Below, piece after piece: positions 36,273 through 44,009 of a stretch of DNA of 64,000 nucleotides. The stretch comes from Rhodobacteraceae bacterium M385 (GTDB lineage: Bacteria > Pseudomonadota > Alphaproteobacteria > Rhodobacterales > Rhodobacteraceae): assembly GCA_025141835.1 (NCBI GenBank), contig CP081102.1, positions 2,170,001 to 2,234,000 on the forward strand. The letters run 5' to 3'. Below the pieces are notes generated by a model that saw only the letters and a program-made list of their open reading frames with translations, had not been told where the DNA came from and searched no databases. The translations under genes and the position numbers were made by a program. Each line of letters opens with the position of its first letter. Position 1 is the first letter of the stretch.

Positions 36273-38045
36273 CTATTCCGCCGCCGTGCCCTGTTCCTCT
36301 GCCACCGCCAACGCTGGCAAACGCACCTCGAACACCGCGCCGGATCTTTCCCCGTTGCGTGCCGACAAGCGCCCGCCGAGGTCTTTCACAATACCAGATG
36401 AAATCGCCAGCCCAAGGCCCACCCCCTCACCGGGTTTCTTGGTGGTGTAGAACGGCTCGAACAAAGCATCCAGATCATCAATGCCCGGACCACTATCGCG
36501 GACCGTCAAAACGACCTCATCACCCTGCGCAATGATTAGGTCGATCTCTTTCTCTTCCGCCCCGCCCATGGCGTCCAACGCATTGCGCAAGAGGTTGATA
36601 AAGACCTGCTCCAACCGCAAGCGATCGGCCATAACCATCGCCGGTTTGCGTGGCAGGCTTTGGGTGATGTGCACCGTGTCGCTGCGCAATTGCGGCTCCA
36701 TCATCGTGATTGCGCCTTTCAGTGCGTCGCGCATATCGACAGGCTCCAACGCGTCGCCGCCCTTGCGGGCATAGGATTTTAGCTGCCGGGTGATCGCGCC
36801 CATGCGCTCGATCAGGTCGTCAATACGCTGGAAACTCGACGCCGCTTCTTCCGTGCGCTTGCGCTGCAACAACAGCCGTGCACCCGCGAGATAAGTTTTC
36901 ATCGCCGCCAGCGGCTGGTTCAACTCGTGCGATACGGCGGCAGACATCTCGCCCAAGGCGGCCAGTTTTTGGGATTGCTGAAGACTTAACTCCGCCTCTT
37001 CCAACGTTCGTTCAACCCTTTGACGTTCGGCGATTTCTCGCTGTAGGCGCACGTTAAGGCGGCGCAACTCCGCCGACTCTCGGGCCAAAACCGCCGTCTG
37101 CAACCGTGCCCGGCGGCTCAACACATAGAACGCGCCCGCCAAAAGCAGCGCGAATCCCATGATCTCAAGCGCCAGCACGCCGTTCACCCGCTCTCTCACC
37201 GAGGTGTAGGCGGTGTAGCTGACGATCCGCCAACCCCGGAACGGGATGCGAGATTCCAACCGGATCGTGGCAGAGCCGAAGAAGTTGGGGCTCGGATCGC
37301 CAAAGGCCCAATCCCCTGCCCCCTCCAAGGCGCGCTGGATAGCAGAGGGCGGCGTGCGCAGAGCCATCGCCTCGGCCTCGGTCCGGCCGCGCCAGCGCGA
37401 TTCTGTCGAGAGGATAATCTCGCCCTGAGAATTGGCCAGAAACACCGCCTCGGACGCGCCCCGCCAGCGGTCCACCAAGCGGGCCAGGTCGATCTCAACC
37501 AAGATCACCCCAAGCAGGCCATCGCCGTTTTCGATCCGGCGCGAGAAGGTGAAATCAAAGCGCCCGGTTTCGGGTTCATTCGACGTAAACACAGAGTTGG
37601 GAGAGCGCGTGGCCTCCACAAAGAAAGGGTCTTCGTTGCGCCGCTCGGCAATCCTTGCCCTGTCCGTAGCCGCCACAACCCGCCCCTCCCGGTCCAGAAG
37701 CAGGATCGAGGCCGCGCCGATATCCTCCACGTAGGAGATCAGATATTGCGAGGTCTGCGTGTAGTCATTCGCCTCCAACGACCGGATCAGCGAAGGGTCA
37801 CGGCTCAGCAGCAGCGGGACGACTTGGTGGCGGCGAATTTCCGACAGGACCGAGCCCGAATAGATCGCCAAGCGCACCTCAGCCCGGTTGCGCGTGGTTT
37901 CGGTAAACCGCTCTGTCAGCCAGATGTTCGAGATCCAGATGACCGCAATCGCACCGCCCAGAAACAGCAGGATCAGCGCCCGCAACACCCAAGGGCGCCG
38001 GATGCTCGGCCGTGGCGGCTTGATGGGTCGATCAGCAAGGCTCAT
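36273..38045 (-). CDS. dctB: DctB-like sensor histidine kinase
   Basis: 590 residues. Two membrane segments (about 22-44 and 290-312) enclose a periplasmic double-Cache/PAS-like sensor region. The cytoplasmic part has a coiled coil, a HisKA domain (phospho-acceptor His in MSAAVSHELNQPLAAMKTY) and a HATPase with N box NLLRNALDAM, G1 DSGPGI, F box FEPFYTTK and G2 GVGLGLAIS. This is the DctB architecture used to sense C4-dicarboxylates, although the ligand here is unproven. It is followed on the same strand by the 42-bp array and dctD; the 293-bp gap is unusually long for such a pair. Confidence 0.9.
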   Translation of the reverse strand: MSLADRPIKPPRPSIRRPWVLRALILLFLGGAIAVIWISNIWLTERFTETTRNRAEVRLAIYSGSVLSEIRRHQVVPLLLSRDPSLIRSLEANDYTQTSQYLISYVEDIGAASILLLDREGRVVAATDRARIAERRNEDPFFVEATRSPNSVFTSNEPETGRFDFTFSRRIENGDGLLGVILVEIDLARLVDRWRGASEAVFLANSQGEIILSTESRWRGRTEAEAMALRTPPSAIQRALEGAGDWAFGDPSPNFFGSATIRLESRIPFRGWRIVSYTAYTSVRERVNGVLALEIMGFALLLAGAFYVLSRRARLQTAVLARESAELRRLNVRLQREIAERQRVERTLEEAELSLQQSQKLAALGEMSAAVSHELNQPLAAMKTYLAGARLLLQRKRTEEAASSFQRIDDLIERMGAITRQLKSYARKGGDALEPVDMRDALKGAITMMEPQLRSDTVHITQSLPRKPAMVMADRLRLEQVFINLLRNALDAMGGAEEKEIDLIIAQGDEVVLTVRDSGPGIDDLDALFEPFYTTKKPGEGVGLGLAISSGIVKDLGGRLSARNGERSGAVFEVRLPALAVAEEQGTAAE

Positions 38046-38090
38046 GGCGCTAGCCTATGCCGCGCCACGAGTTGCCTCAAGAGCCGCGGT

Positions 38091-38759
38091 CTAGGCCGCA
38101 ACCAAAGACGCCGCCAAAGAGGCGAAAAGCGCCGCGCCGTCGGTACCGCCATGGGCCTCGTCTACCGCCCGCTCGGGGTGGGGCATCATCCCCAAAATCC
38201 GACGGTTGGCGCTGAGAACGCCAGCGATATCGGCCCGCGACCCGTTGGGATTGTCGCCATAGGTGAAGGCCACGCGGTCTTCCGCCTGCAACGCCGCAAG
38301 GCCCGCGTCGTCGATCTGGTAGTTGCCGTCGTGATGGGCCACCGGAATGCGGATCTGATCGCCAAGGCCATAGCCATCGGTAAAGGGCGACGCAGTGCTG
38401 GCAACGGTCAACGGCTCGGAGCGGCAGACAAACTTAATACCGCTGTTGCGCATTAAAACGCCCGGCAAAAGCTGCGTTTCGCACAGAACCTGGAACCCGT
38501 TGCACACACCCAAAACGTGGCCGCCCTTGCTCGCGAAGGCCGAGACCGCCGCCATGATCGGCGATTGCGCCGCAATGGCCCCGCAGCGCAGGTAATCGCC
38601 ATAGGAAAAACCGCCCGGAATACCGACGACATCAATGCCTGCAGGCAGCGCCGTCTCTTTGTGCCAGACCATTTCCACGTCGAAGCCCGCTTGGCGGAAC
38701 CCCACGGCCAGATCTCGGTCGCAGTTAGAGCCCGGAAAGACGAGAACCGCCGCCTTCAC
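38091..38759 (-). CDS. purQ: Phosphoribosylformylglycinamidine synthase, glutaminase subunit PurQ
   Basis: PurQ supplies ammonia from glutamine to PurL in the fourth step of purine synthesis. It is 222 residues, a class I glutamine amidotransferase with nucleophile Cys86 in GVCNGFQVL and the His-Glu of MPHPERA; FPGSNCDRD opens the protein. The start is the GTG at 38759, which overlaps the TGA of purS (GTGA), so the two are coupled. An upstream ATG-type frame would run into purS. purL itself is not in the window. Confidence 0.96.
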   Translation of the reverse strand: MKAAVLVFPGSNCDRDLAVGFRQAGFDVEMVWHKETALPAGIDVVGIPGGFSYGDYLRCGAIAAQSPIMAAVSAFASKGGHVLGVCNGFQVLCETQLLPGVLMRNSGIKFVCRSEPLTVASTASPFTDGYGLGDQIRIPVAHHDGNYQIDDAGLAALQAEDRVAFTYGDNPNGSRADIAGVLSANRRILGMMPHPERAVDEAHGGTDGAALFASLAASLVAA

Positions 38760-38989
38760 TGGCCCATCTCCACCCGGTAGCTTTCGATCACCGTGTTGGC
38801 GAGCAGCTTTTCGCACATCTCTCCAACCTGTGCTTCCGTCGTGCCCTCGGCCAGTTCCAGCTCAATCACCTTGCCCTGACGCACGCCGCTCACGCCCTCA
38901 AACCCCATCGAGCCAAGCGCCGACTGCACCGCTGCCCCCTGTGGGTCCAACACGCCCTGCTTCAACATCACAGTCACAACGGCTTTCAT
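38756..38989 (-). CDS. purS: Phosphoribosylformylglycinamidine synthase subunit PurS
   Basis: A 77-residue small subunit that bridges PurL and PurQ. The family pattern MKAVVTVMLKQGVLDPQGAAVQSALGSMGF, with the glycine-rich G-V-R-Q-GK turn and the ELELAEG strand, is complete. AAGGAG stands 8 nt before the ATG at 38989; this Shine-Dalgarno sequence directly follows a leader-like repeat. The stop overlaps purQ and the gene follows purC by 61 bp, giving a purC-purS-purQ operon. Confidence 0.96.
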   Translation of the reverse strand: MKAVVTVMLKQGVLDPQGAAVQSALGSMGFEGVSGVRQGKVIELELAEGTTEAQVGEMCEKLLANTVIESYRVEMGQ

Positions 38990-39000
38990 GGCACCCGCTC

Positions 39001-39021
39001 CTTCATCTTTTCATAAATATC
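39001..39021 (-). repeat. Leader-like repeat, copy upstream of purS
   Basis: The minus strand core GATATTTATGAAAAGATGAA ends 11 nt before the purS ATG and is identical to the copy before fdsA at 52251. Reading the frame DIYEKMK onward, translation would stop at a TGA that overlaps the purS ATG. Confidence 0.8.
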
Positions 39022-39050
39022 GAATCCGACCTCCGCCCCAAGGGCAACGG

Positions 39051-39812
39051 TCAGTTGATTAACGTAGGCTTTGTCGTTCCTGACGAGCCCTGTGGCATGA
39101 TTCCAAGGCGCCGCGCCACTTCTGTATAGGCATCGGCCAGATCGCCCAGATCGCGCCGGAAGACGTCTTTGTCCAGCTTCCGGCCTGTCTCGATGTCCCA
39201 CAGGCGGCAGCTGTCGGGGCTGATCTCGTCGGCCACGATCAGGCGCATGAAATCACCATCATAAATGCGACCTATCTCGATCTTGAAATCCACCAGCTTG
39301 ATGCCGACACCCAACATCAGACCGCTCAGGAAATCATTCACCCGCAGTGCGAGCGACACCATATCGTCGAGATCCTGCTGTGCGGCCCATCCGAAAGCGA
39401 TGATATGCTCTTCGCTGACAATCGGGTCGTTCAGATCATCGTTTTTGTAATAAAACTCAACGATCGGGCGGGGCATCTGCGTGCCTTCCTCGATCCCGAG
39501 GCGCGGGCAGATCGAGCCCGCCGCGACGTTACGCACAACGACTTCCAGCGGCACGATTTCAACCGCGCGGATCAATTGCTCGCGCATGTTGAGACGTTTG
39601 ATGAAATGTGTCGGCACGCCAATATTGCCAAGGCCGGTCATGAAGAATTCCGACAAGCGGTTGTTCAACACGCCCTTGCCGTCAATGATATCACGCTTCT
39701 CGCCGTTGCCGGCGGTGGCGTCATCCTTGAAATATTGCACCAACGTGCCGGGCTCAGGCCCCTCGTAAAGGGTTTTTGCTTTGCCTTCATAGACCAGCTT
39801 GCGGCGTGCCAT
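39051..39812 (-). CDS. purC: SAICAR synthase (phosphoribosylaminoimidazole-succinocarboxamide synthase)
   Basis: PurC joins CAIR and aspartate using ATP in purine synthesis. It is 253 residues, starting MARRKLVYEGKAKTLYEGPE with the family's SAICAR nucleotide loop. SICPRLGIEEGTQMPRPIVEFYYKNDDLNDP and the DFKIEIGR and DEISPDSCRLWD segments contain the substrate and metal-binding residues. The ATG at 39812 is chosen because the family begins there. It heads purC-purS-purQ and is divergent from the F1-ATPase inhibitor gene, an arrangement common in alphaproteobacteria. Confidence 0.97.
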   Translation of the reverse strand: MARRKLVYEGKAKTLYEGPEPGTLVQYFKDDATAGNGEKRDIIDGKGVLNNRLSEFFMTGLGNIGVPTHFIKRLNMREQLIRAVEIVPLEVVVRNVAAGSICPRLGIEEGTQMPRPIVEFYYKNDDLNDPIVSEEHIIAFGWAAQQDLDDMVSLALRVNDFLSGLMLGVGIKLVDFKIEIGRIYDGDFMRLIVADEISPDSCRLWDIETGRKLDKDVFRRDLGDLADAYTEVARRLGIMPQGSSGTTKPTLIN

Positions 39813-39985
39813 GCGCGTCATCCCGAATTTTTGGGCGGCTCAAGGGCAGCGGCCGCCAATTGGCATGGGCTATAGGTCATCGCGCGTTGTGTCGCAAGCG
39901 TGGCGGCAGGCTTCGCCTTGCGGCGGGAACGCACAGGGCGCTAATGTCTGCCTGACACTAACTTCCCCACGTGACGGAGACCTCC

Positions 39986-40300
39986 ATGTCCACTTTCGAC
40001 GATCGCGAAAACGCCTTCGAAAACAAATTCGCCCATGATGCCGAAATGCAGTTCAAGGCTGAAGCCCGGCGGAACAAGCTGATGGGCCTTTGGGTGGCCG
40101 AAGCGCTTGGCAAAACCGGCGATGACGCCAATGCCTATGCCGCTGAAGTCGTGAAAGCTGATTTCGAGGAAGCAGGCCACGAAGACGTCATGCGCAAGGT
40201 CATGGCTGATTTGGGCGGCAAACTGCCCGAGGCTGAAGTACGCACCAAGTACGAAGCGCTTCTGGCCGTCGCAAAAGAACAGTTGATGCAAGAACTGTAA
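39986..40300 (+). CDS. F1FO-ATPase inhibitor zeta subunit (DUF1476)
   Basis: A 104-residue all-helical protein (MSTFDDRENAFENKFAHDAE, RNKLMGLWVAEALGKTGDDA). It closely resembles the zeta subunit of Paracoccus denitrificans, which blocks ATP hydrolysis by inserting its N-terminal helix in the F1 head. The length equals the family's. The ATG at 39986 has GGAG 7 nt upstream; a GTG at 39971 would add five residues. It is expected in the cytoplasm, bound to F1 under low energy. No ATP synthase gene is nearby. Confidence 0.94.
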   Translation: MSTFDDRENAFENKFAHDAEMQFKAEARRNKLMGLWVAEALGKTGDDANAYAAEVVKADFEEAGHEDVMRKVMADLGGKLPEAEVRTKYEALLAVAKEQLMQEL

Positions 40301-40310
40301 GCAGGTCTTT

Positions 40311-40352
40311 GGGGAGCGTTCCGGCGCTCCCCATCTGTCGGCCTATTGGCCG
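40311..40352 (+). terminator. Hairpins after the ATPase inhibitor gene
   Basis: An 8-bp stem GGGGAGCG/CGCTCCCC (40311-40332) is followed by a short CGGCC/GGCCG stem and, after 12 bp, by a run of T (CTTTTTTC). This is a probable termination region for the gene ending at 40300. Confidence 0.6.
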
Positions 40353-40398
40353 CCAAAGTGGGCTTTTTTCGGGTATCGGTCCCGCCCCGCCCCTCCAC

Positions 40399-40444
40399 AT
40401 GAGCGCAGCTCATGAAAAACATGCACATTTTGCGCCTTGCTCAT
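40399..40444 (+). other. Possible structured leader of the homocysteine methyltransferase gene
   Basis: ATGAGC at 40399 can pair with GCTCAT at 40408 or with GCTCAT at 40439; GCGCA and TGCGC between them support the longer pairing. Mutually exclusive stems like these are seen in regulatory leaders. It matches no riboswitch consensus that I know, including SAM-II and SAM/SAH types. Confidence 0.3.
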
Positions 40445-40501
40445 ATCTCGTACCCACGCCATGGGTCGCGGGCGCGCGCTCATTGATAGTAAGGAAATCC
40501 C

Positions 40502-41524
40502 ATGTCCGATCCCCTCTCTCGTCTTCTCGCTTCTCGGGACTGGCTTATGGCCGATGGGGCAACGGGCACTGTTTTGTTCAACATGGGCCTGCAATCGGGC
40601 GATGCGCCTGAACTGTGGAACGTCGATCATCCAGAGCGGATCACGAAGCTTTACAAGGGCGCGGTAGATGCGGGCTCTGATATCTTCTTGACGAATTCCT
40701 TCGGCGGCACCGCGGCGCGGCTGAAGCTGCATGATGCCCAGAACCGGGTGCATGAGCTGAACAAGGCCGCGGCAGAGATTGGTCGTGAAGTAGCCGACAA
40801 GGAAGGTCGCGACATTATCGTTGCAGGCTCGGTCGGGCCGACCGGAGAGATCATGGCCCCCATGGGCCCCCTCACCCACGAAATCGCGGTCGAGATGTTT
40901 CACGAACAGGCCGAGGGCCTGAAAGCAGGCGGCGCCGATGTGCTGTGGGTCGAAACGATCTCGGCCCCCGAAGAATACAAAGCCGCGTCAGAGGCCGCGC
41001 GACTTGCAGGCATGCCGTGGTGCGGCACGATGAGCTTTGACACCGCAGGCCGCACAATGATGGGCCTGACGTCGAGCGCGATGGCGGGCATGGTCGAAAA
41101 ACTGGACCACGCGCCCTTGGCTTATGGCGCGAATTGCGGTGTGGGCGCGTCGGACCTTTTACGCACAGTGCTTGGGTTCCGGTCATCGGGCAACACGCGC
41201 CCGATTATTGCCAAAGGCAACGCGGGCATTCCGAAATACCATGATGGCCACATCCACTACGATGGCACGCCCGAGTTGATGGCTCGTTACGCCGTTCTGG
41301 CCCGCGACGCCGGTGCAACAATTATCGGCGGCTGCTGTGGCACGACGCCCGAGCACCTGAGCGCCATGCGCGCGGCTCTGGAAAACACCCCGCGCGGGGC
41401 CGCCCCCGACCTGGAGCAGATCGCGGCCGAGATGGGCGGGTTTTCCTCGGGCGTGGATGGCACGGAAGAAAACAACGACGGCCCAAAACGCGAGCGACGC
41501 GGGCGGCGACGGACCCAAGCGTAA
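40502..41524 (+). CDS. bmt: Homocysteine S-methyltransferase (BHMT/MetH N-terminal type)
   Basis: 340 residues of the zinc-dependent homocysteine S-methyltransferase barrel. It starts ADGATGTVLFNMGLQSGDAPELWN, has the Zn cysteine in YGANCGVG and the Cys pair in IIGGCCGTTPEH, and ends with a basic RRGRRRTQA tail. It corresponds to the homocysteine-binding module of methionine synthase without its pterin and B12 domains. A separate corrinoid protein and a DUF1638 protein are encoded 1.6 and 4 kb downstream, so it probably takes methyl groups from the corrinoid protein to make methionine; use of betaine is the alternative. AAGGAAAT precedes the ATG. Confidence 0.93.
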   Translation: MSDPLSRLLASRDWLMADGATGTVLFNMGLQSGDAPELWNVDHPERITKLYKGAVDAGSDIFLTNSFGGTAARLKLHDAQNRVHELNKAAAEIGREVADKEGRDIIVAGSVGPTGEIMAPMGPLTHEIAVEMFHEQAEGLKAGGADVLWVETISAPEEYKAASEAARLAGMPWCGTMSFDTAGRTMMGLTSSAMAGMVEKLDHAPLAYGANCGVGASDLLRTVLGFRSSGNTRPIIAKGNAGIPKYHDGHIHYDGTPELMARYAVLARDAGATIIGGCCGTTPEHLSAMRAALENTPRGAAPDLEQIAAEMGGFSSGVDGTEENNDGPKRERRGRRRTQA

Positions 41525-41589
41525 CGCTGGCATTCACGATCACGTTGGCATTTACGATCATTTAACCTTGTTCTGGTGATCTCCATGGC

Positions 41590-41838
41590 ATGGATGACCT
41601 CTTCACATGCGCCCCGCCTGTCGCCCCGTCGATCGCAACCGATCGCTGGATCGAACACCTGTTCTCGGCCCGTGCGGCAATTAACGGCCAGGTCGTACGC
41701 CGCAAGGCCCGCGACGTGGAACGCATCGTCGGTTGGCCCAGGTTCCGCGCCGAACTGCGCCGTCGCGGTTATTCAGCGGTCCGCAACGGCACCCAAGTCG
41801 TCATTTTTTGCAATGCCCAACCAATCCACCCGATTTGA
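41590..41838 (+). CDS. Small conserved hypothetical protein
   Basis: 82 residues, MDDLFTCAPPVAPSIATDRWIEHLF, then RAAINGQVVRRKARDVERIVGWPRFRAELRRRGYSA and a closing QVVIFCN strand. I have the impression of similar short proteins in other Rhodobacteraceae, sometimes labelled as phosphoribosylanthranilate isomerase, which the sequence does not support since it has no barrel. The middle is basic and helical. It lies 65 bp after the homocysteine methyltransferase gene on the same strand and may be cotranscribed. The function is unknown. Confidence 0.7.
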   Translation: MDDLFTCAPPVAPSIATDRWIEHLFSARAAINGQVVRRKARDVERIVGWPRFRAELRRRGYSAVRNGTQVVIFCNAQPIHPI

Positions 41839-41847
41839 GAGCGTAGC

Positions 41848-41940
41848 GCAGGCTTTTGCAAAAGCCTGCACAAAGCCTTGCAAGGCTTTGCCTCACGCCC
41901 TTGCAAGGGCGTGGGGAGAGTTTTGCAAAACTCTCCCCAC
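41848..41940. repeat. Four consecutive perfect palindromes centred on TTGCAA
   Basis: Perfect palindromes of 22 bp (41848-41869), 20 bp (41871-41890), 20 bp (41894-41913) and 30 bp (41911-41940) stand side by side, all with TTGCAA in the centre and different arms. They fill the gap between the convergent small hypothetical gene and the radical-SAM gene. The second shares its AAAGCCTTGCAAGGCTTT core with the palindrome at 23045. Confidence 0.9.
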
Positions 41941-41944
41941 CCGC

Positions 41945-43015
41945 TCAGAACAAGGCAAGTTGGTCACCTTTGGCCAAAGGCGCCTCGAACAGGTCCGTAC
42001 GCAAAGGCGGCAAGCGCTCCGACAATCCCGCTGCCCGCACGGCGCGGGTGAAGCGCTGGTGCAACAGGTCCGCCCAGATCCCCTCACCCCGCATTCGTTT
42101 ACCGAATTCAGCCTCGTAGGGGTTGCCCCCATGCATGTCGCGCAGCTTGGACATGACGCGGCCGACACGCTCGGGGTAATGCTCCGCCAGCCAGTCTTTC
42201 CACAGCGCGGCCACTTCCCTAGGCAAGCGGATCGGGATCATGCTCGCCGCCACAGCGCCTGCATCGCGGGCCGCGTCGACGATCCCCTCCAACTCATGAT
42301 CCGTCAGCCCCGGCACGATGGGAGAGATCATCACCCGCACCGGCACCCCCGCCTTGGCCAGCGCCTCAATCGTCCGCAGGCGGCGCGCAGGCGACGGCAC
42401 GCGCGGCTCCATCCGGCGCGACAGGTCTGCTTGCAACGTGGTCACCGAGATGCCCACACGGGCCAATCCTTGCTCGGCCATGTCCGCCAGAATATCCACG
42501 TCCCGTTCAATCAGCGTGCCTTTGGTCGCGATGGTCACCGGATGGTGAAACCGCTGCAACACCTCCAGCACGCCGCGCATCACCCGGCGATCGCGCTCGA
42601 TCGGTTGGTAGGCGTCGGTGTTGGTGCCGATGGCAATCACGTCGCAGGCGTAGCTGGCCCGGCGCAGTTCAGCCTCCAGCACAGCGGCGGCATTGGGGCG
42701 GGCAATCAGCTTTGTTTCAAAATCCAGCCCCGGCGACAGGCCAAGATAGGCGTGGGACGGGCGGGCGAAACAATAGACACAGCCGTGCTCGCACCCTCGG
42801 TAGGGATTAATCGAGCGGTCAAACGAAATATCGGGCGACGTGTTTCGCGTTATCACCCGCCGCGCGGATTCCTCCGTCACCTCGGTCCTGAGGGGCGGCA
42901 AATCTTCCACACGGTCCCATCCGTCGTCCACGGCCTCGCGCGCGTGGCGTTCAAACCGCCCGGTGGCGTTAGTCTGAGCCCCGCGCCCAATGCTGCGTTT
43001 TCCCGTAAGTTCCAT
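41945..43015 (-). CDS. PA0069-family radical SAM protein
   Basis: 356 residues. The radical-SAM [4Fe-4S] motif is CEHGCVYC in INPYRGCEHGCVYCFARPSH (C-x3-C-x2-C), typical of the PA0069/Rv2578c and SplB-related branch. The preceding RVITRNTSPDISFDRSINPYRG and the later GVSVTTL-like strands fit this family, whose substrate is unknown; SplB repairs spore photoproduct in DNA. The ATG at 43015 is used, since a GTTC-N7-GTTC SOS-like box lies just upstream. An upstream frame start at 43084 would place this box inside the gene. Confidence 0.9.
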   Translation of the reverse strand: MELTGKRSIGRGAQTNATGRFERHAREAVDDGWDRVEDLPPLRTEVTEESARRVITRNTSPDISFDRSINPYRGCEHGCVYCFARPSHAYLGLSPGLDFETKLIARPNAAAVLEAELRRASYACDVIAIGTNTDAYQPIERDRRVMRGVLEVLQRFHHPVTIATKGTLIERDVDILADMAEQGLARVGISVTTLQADLSRRMEPRVPSPARRLRTIEALAKAGVPVRVMISPIVPGLTDHELEGIVDAARDAGAVAASMIPIRLPREVAALWKDWLAEHYPERVGRVMSKLRDMHGGNPYEAEFGKRMRGEGIWADLLHQRFTRAVRAAGLSERLPPLRTDLFEAPLAKGDQLALF

Positions 43016-43028
43016 GGCTGCGAATGTG

Positions 43029-43043
43029 GAACATATGCGGAAC
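43029..43043 (-). promoter_or_regulatory. LexA-type box upstream of the radical-SAM gene
   Basis: The minus strand reads GTTCCGCATATGTTC, an exact GTTC-N7-GTTC repeat, 13 nt before the radical-SAM ATG. The uvrA box in this window has the same form. Being so near the start codon it would block initiation or early transcription. About two chance hits of such an eight-base pattern are expected in 64 kb over both strands. Confidence 0.55.
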
Positions 43044-43165
43044 ATTGGCAAGCGACGTCGCACAGCCGACGCCCCATGTCGCAAACAGCCGCCCTTGGCG
43101 ATGCGAAATATCTAGATAGTGAAAAAAACCCCGGCATCCGCGCCGGTTAGCAGGAGCGCTTTCCC

Positions 43166-43873
43166 ATGTCCGACCAAGAAGACGACATCATCCTGTCTGA
43201 GCTGAACGACGAAGACCTCGTCGCGCAGATGTTCGACGACCTTTACGATGGCCTGAAAGAAGAAATCGAGGAGGGTGTGAACATCCTTCTGGAACGTAAG
43301 TGGGAGCCCTACCGGATTCTTACCGAGGCACTTGTGGGCGGCATGACCATCGTCGGCAACGACTTCCGCGATGGCATCTTGTTCGTCCCGGAAGTTCTGA
43401 TGGCTGCCAACGCCATGAAGGGCGGCATGGCGATCCTGAAGCCCTTGTTGATCGAAACCGGCGCGCCGCGTGTGGGCAAGATGGTGATCGGCACGGTGAA
43501 GGGCGATATCCACGATATCGGCAAGAACCTCGTGTCGATGATGATGGAAGGCGCAGGCTTCGAGGTGGTGGATTTAGGCATCAACAATGCCGTGGAAAAC
43601 TACCTAGAGGCGCTTGAGGCCGAAAAGCCCGACATCCTGGGCATGTCCGCATTGCTGACCACGACCATGCCTTACATGAAGGTTGTGATTGATACGCTGA
43701 ATGAAAAGGGCATCCGCGATGATTACATCGTTCTGGTCGGCGGTGCGCCTTTGAATGACGAATTCGGCAAAGCCATCGGCGCCGACGCCTATTGTCGCGA
43801 TGCTGCCGTCGCGGTGGAGACAGCGAAGGAATGGGTTGCCCGCAAGCACAACCAGATGAGCGCCTCGGCCTGA
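43166..43873 (+). CDS. Corrinoid (B12-binding) methyl-carrier protein
   Basis: 235 residues: a helical cap domain (about 10-95; EGVNILLERKWEPYRILTEALVGGM) and a cobalamin-binding Rossmann domain with the key GDIHDIGKNLV (D-x-H-x2-G; His as lower cobalt ligand), then SALLTTTMPYMK and VGGAPLN. This is the MtbC/MtmC-like corrinoid protein and equals the B12 module of methionine synthase. It would shuttle a methyl group to the homocysteine methyltransferase encoded upstream. AGGAG precedes the ATG at 43166. It is divergent from the radical-SAM gene. Confidence 0.94.
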   Translation: MSDQEDDIILSELNDEDLVAQMFDDLYDGLKEEIEEGVNILLERKWEPYRILTEALVGGMTIVGNDFRDGILFVPEVLMAANAMKGGMAILKPLLIETGAPRVGKMVIGTVKGDIHDIGKNLVSMMMEGAGFEVVDLGINNAVENYLEALEAEKPDILGMSALLTTTMPYMKVVIDTLNEKGIRDDYIVLVGGAPLNDEFGKAIGADAYCRDAAVAVETAKEWVARKHNQMSASA

Positions 43874-44009
43874 ACCGAGCTTCCAGCTTGAAACCGGCCT
43901 GCGGGGGGTGCTGCGCTTCGCAGGCTTTTTCGTGGGGTGGGATCATTGCGGCACGCGCAACCGCACATTAACGGTTGCACCCCCAACCCGTGACAGGCCT
44001 AGTGCGCCA

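Noticed and set aside
34636..36450. 604-codon plus-strand frame across dctD and the 42-bp array, giving repeats like GLPRFALLEAGIS
   Set aside because: It is antisense to dctD and dctB, and its repeats arise only because 42 is divisible by three.
40399..40501. SAM-II or SAM/SAH riboswitch
   Set aside because: The alternative stems are there, but the conserved core bases of these classes are not.
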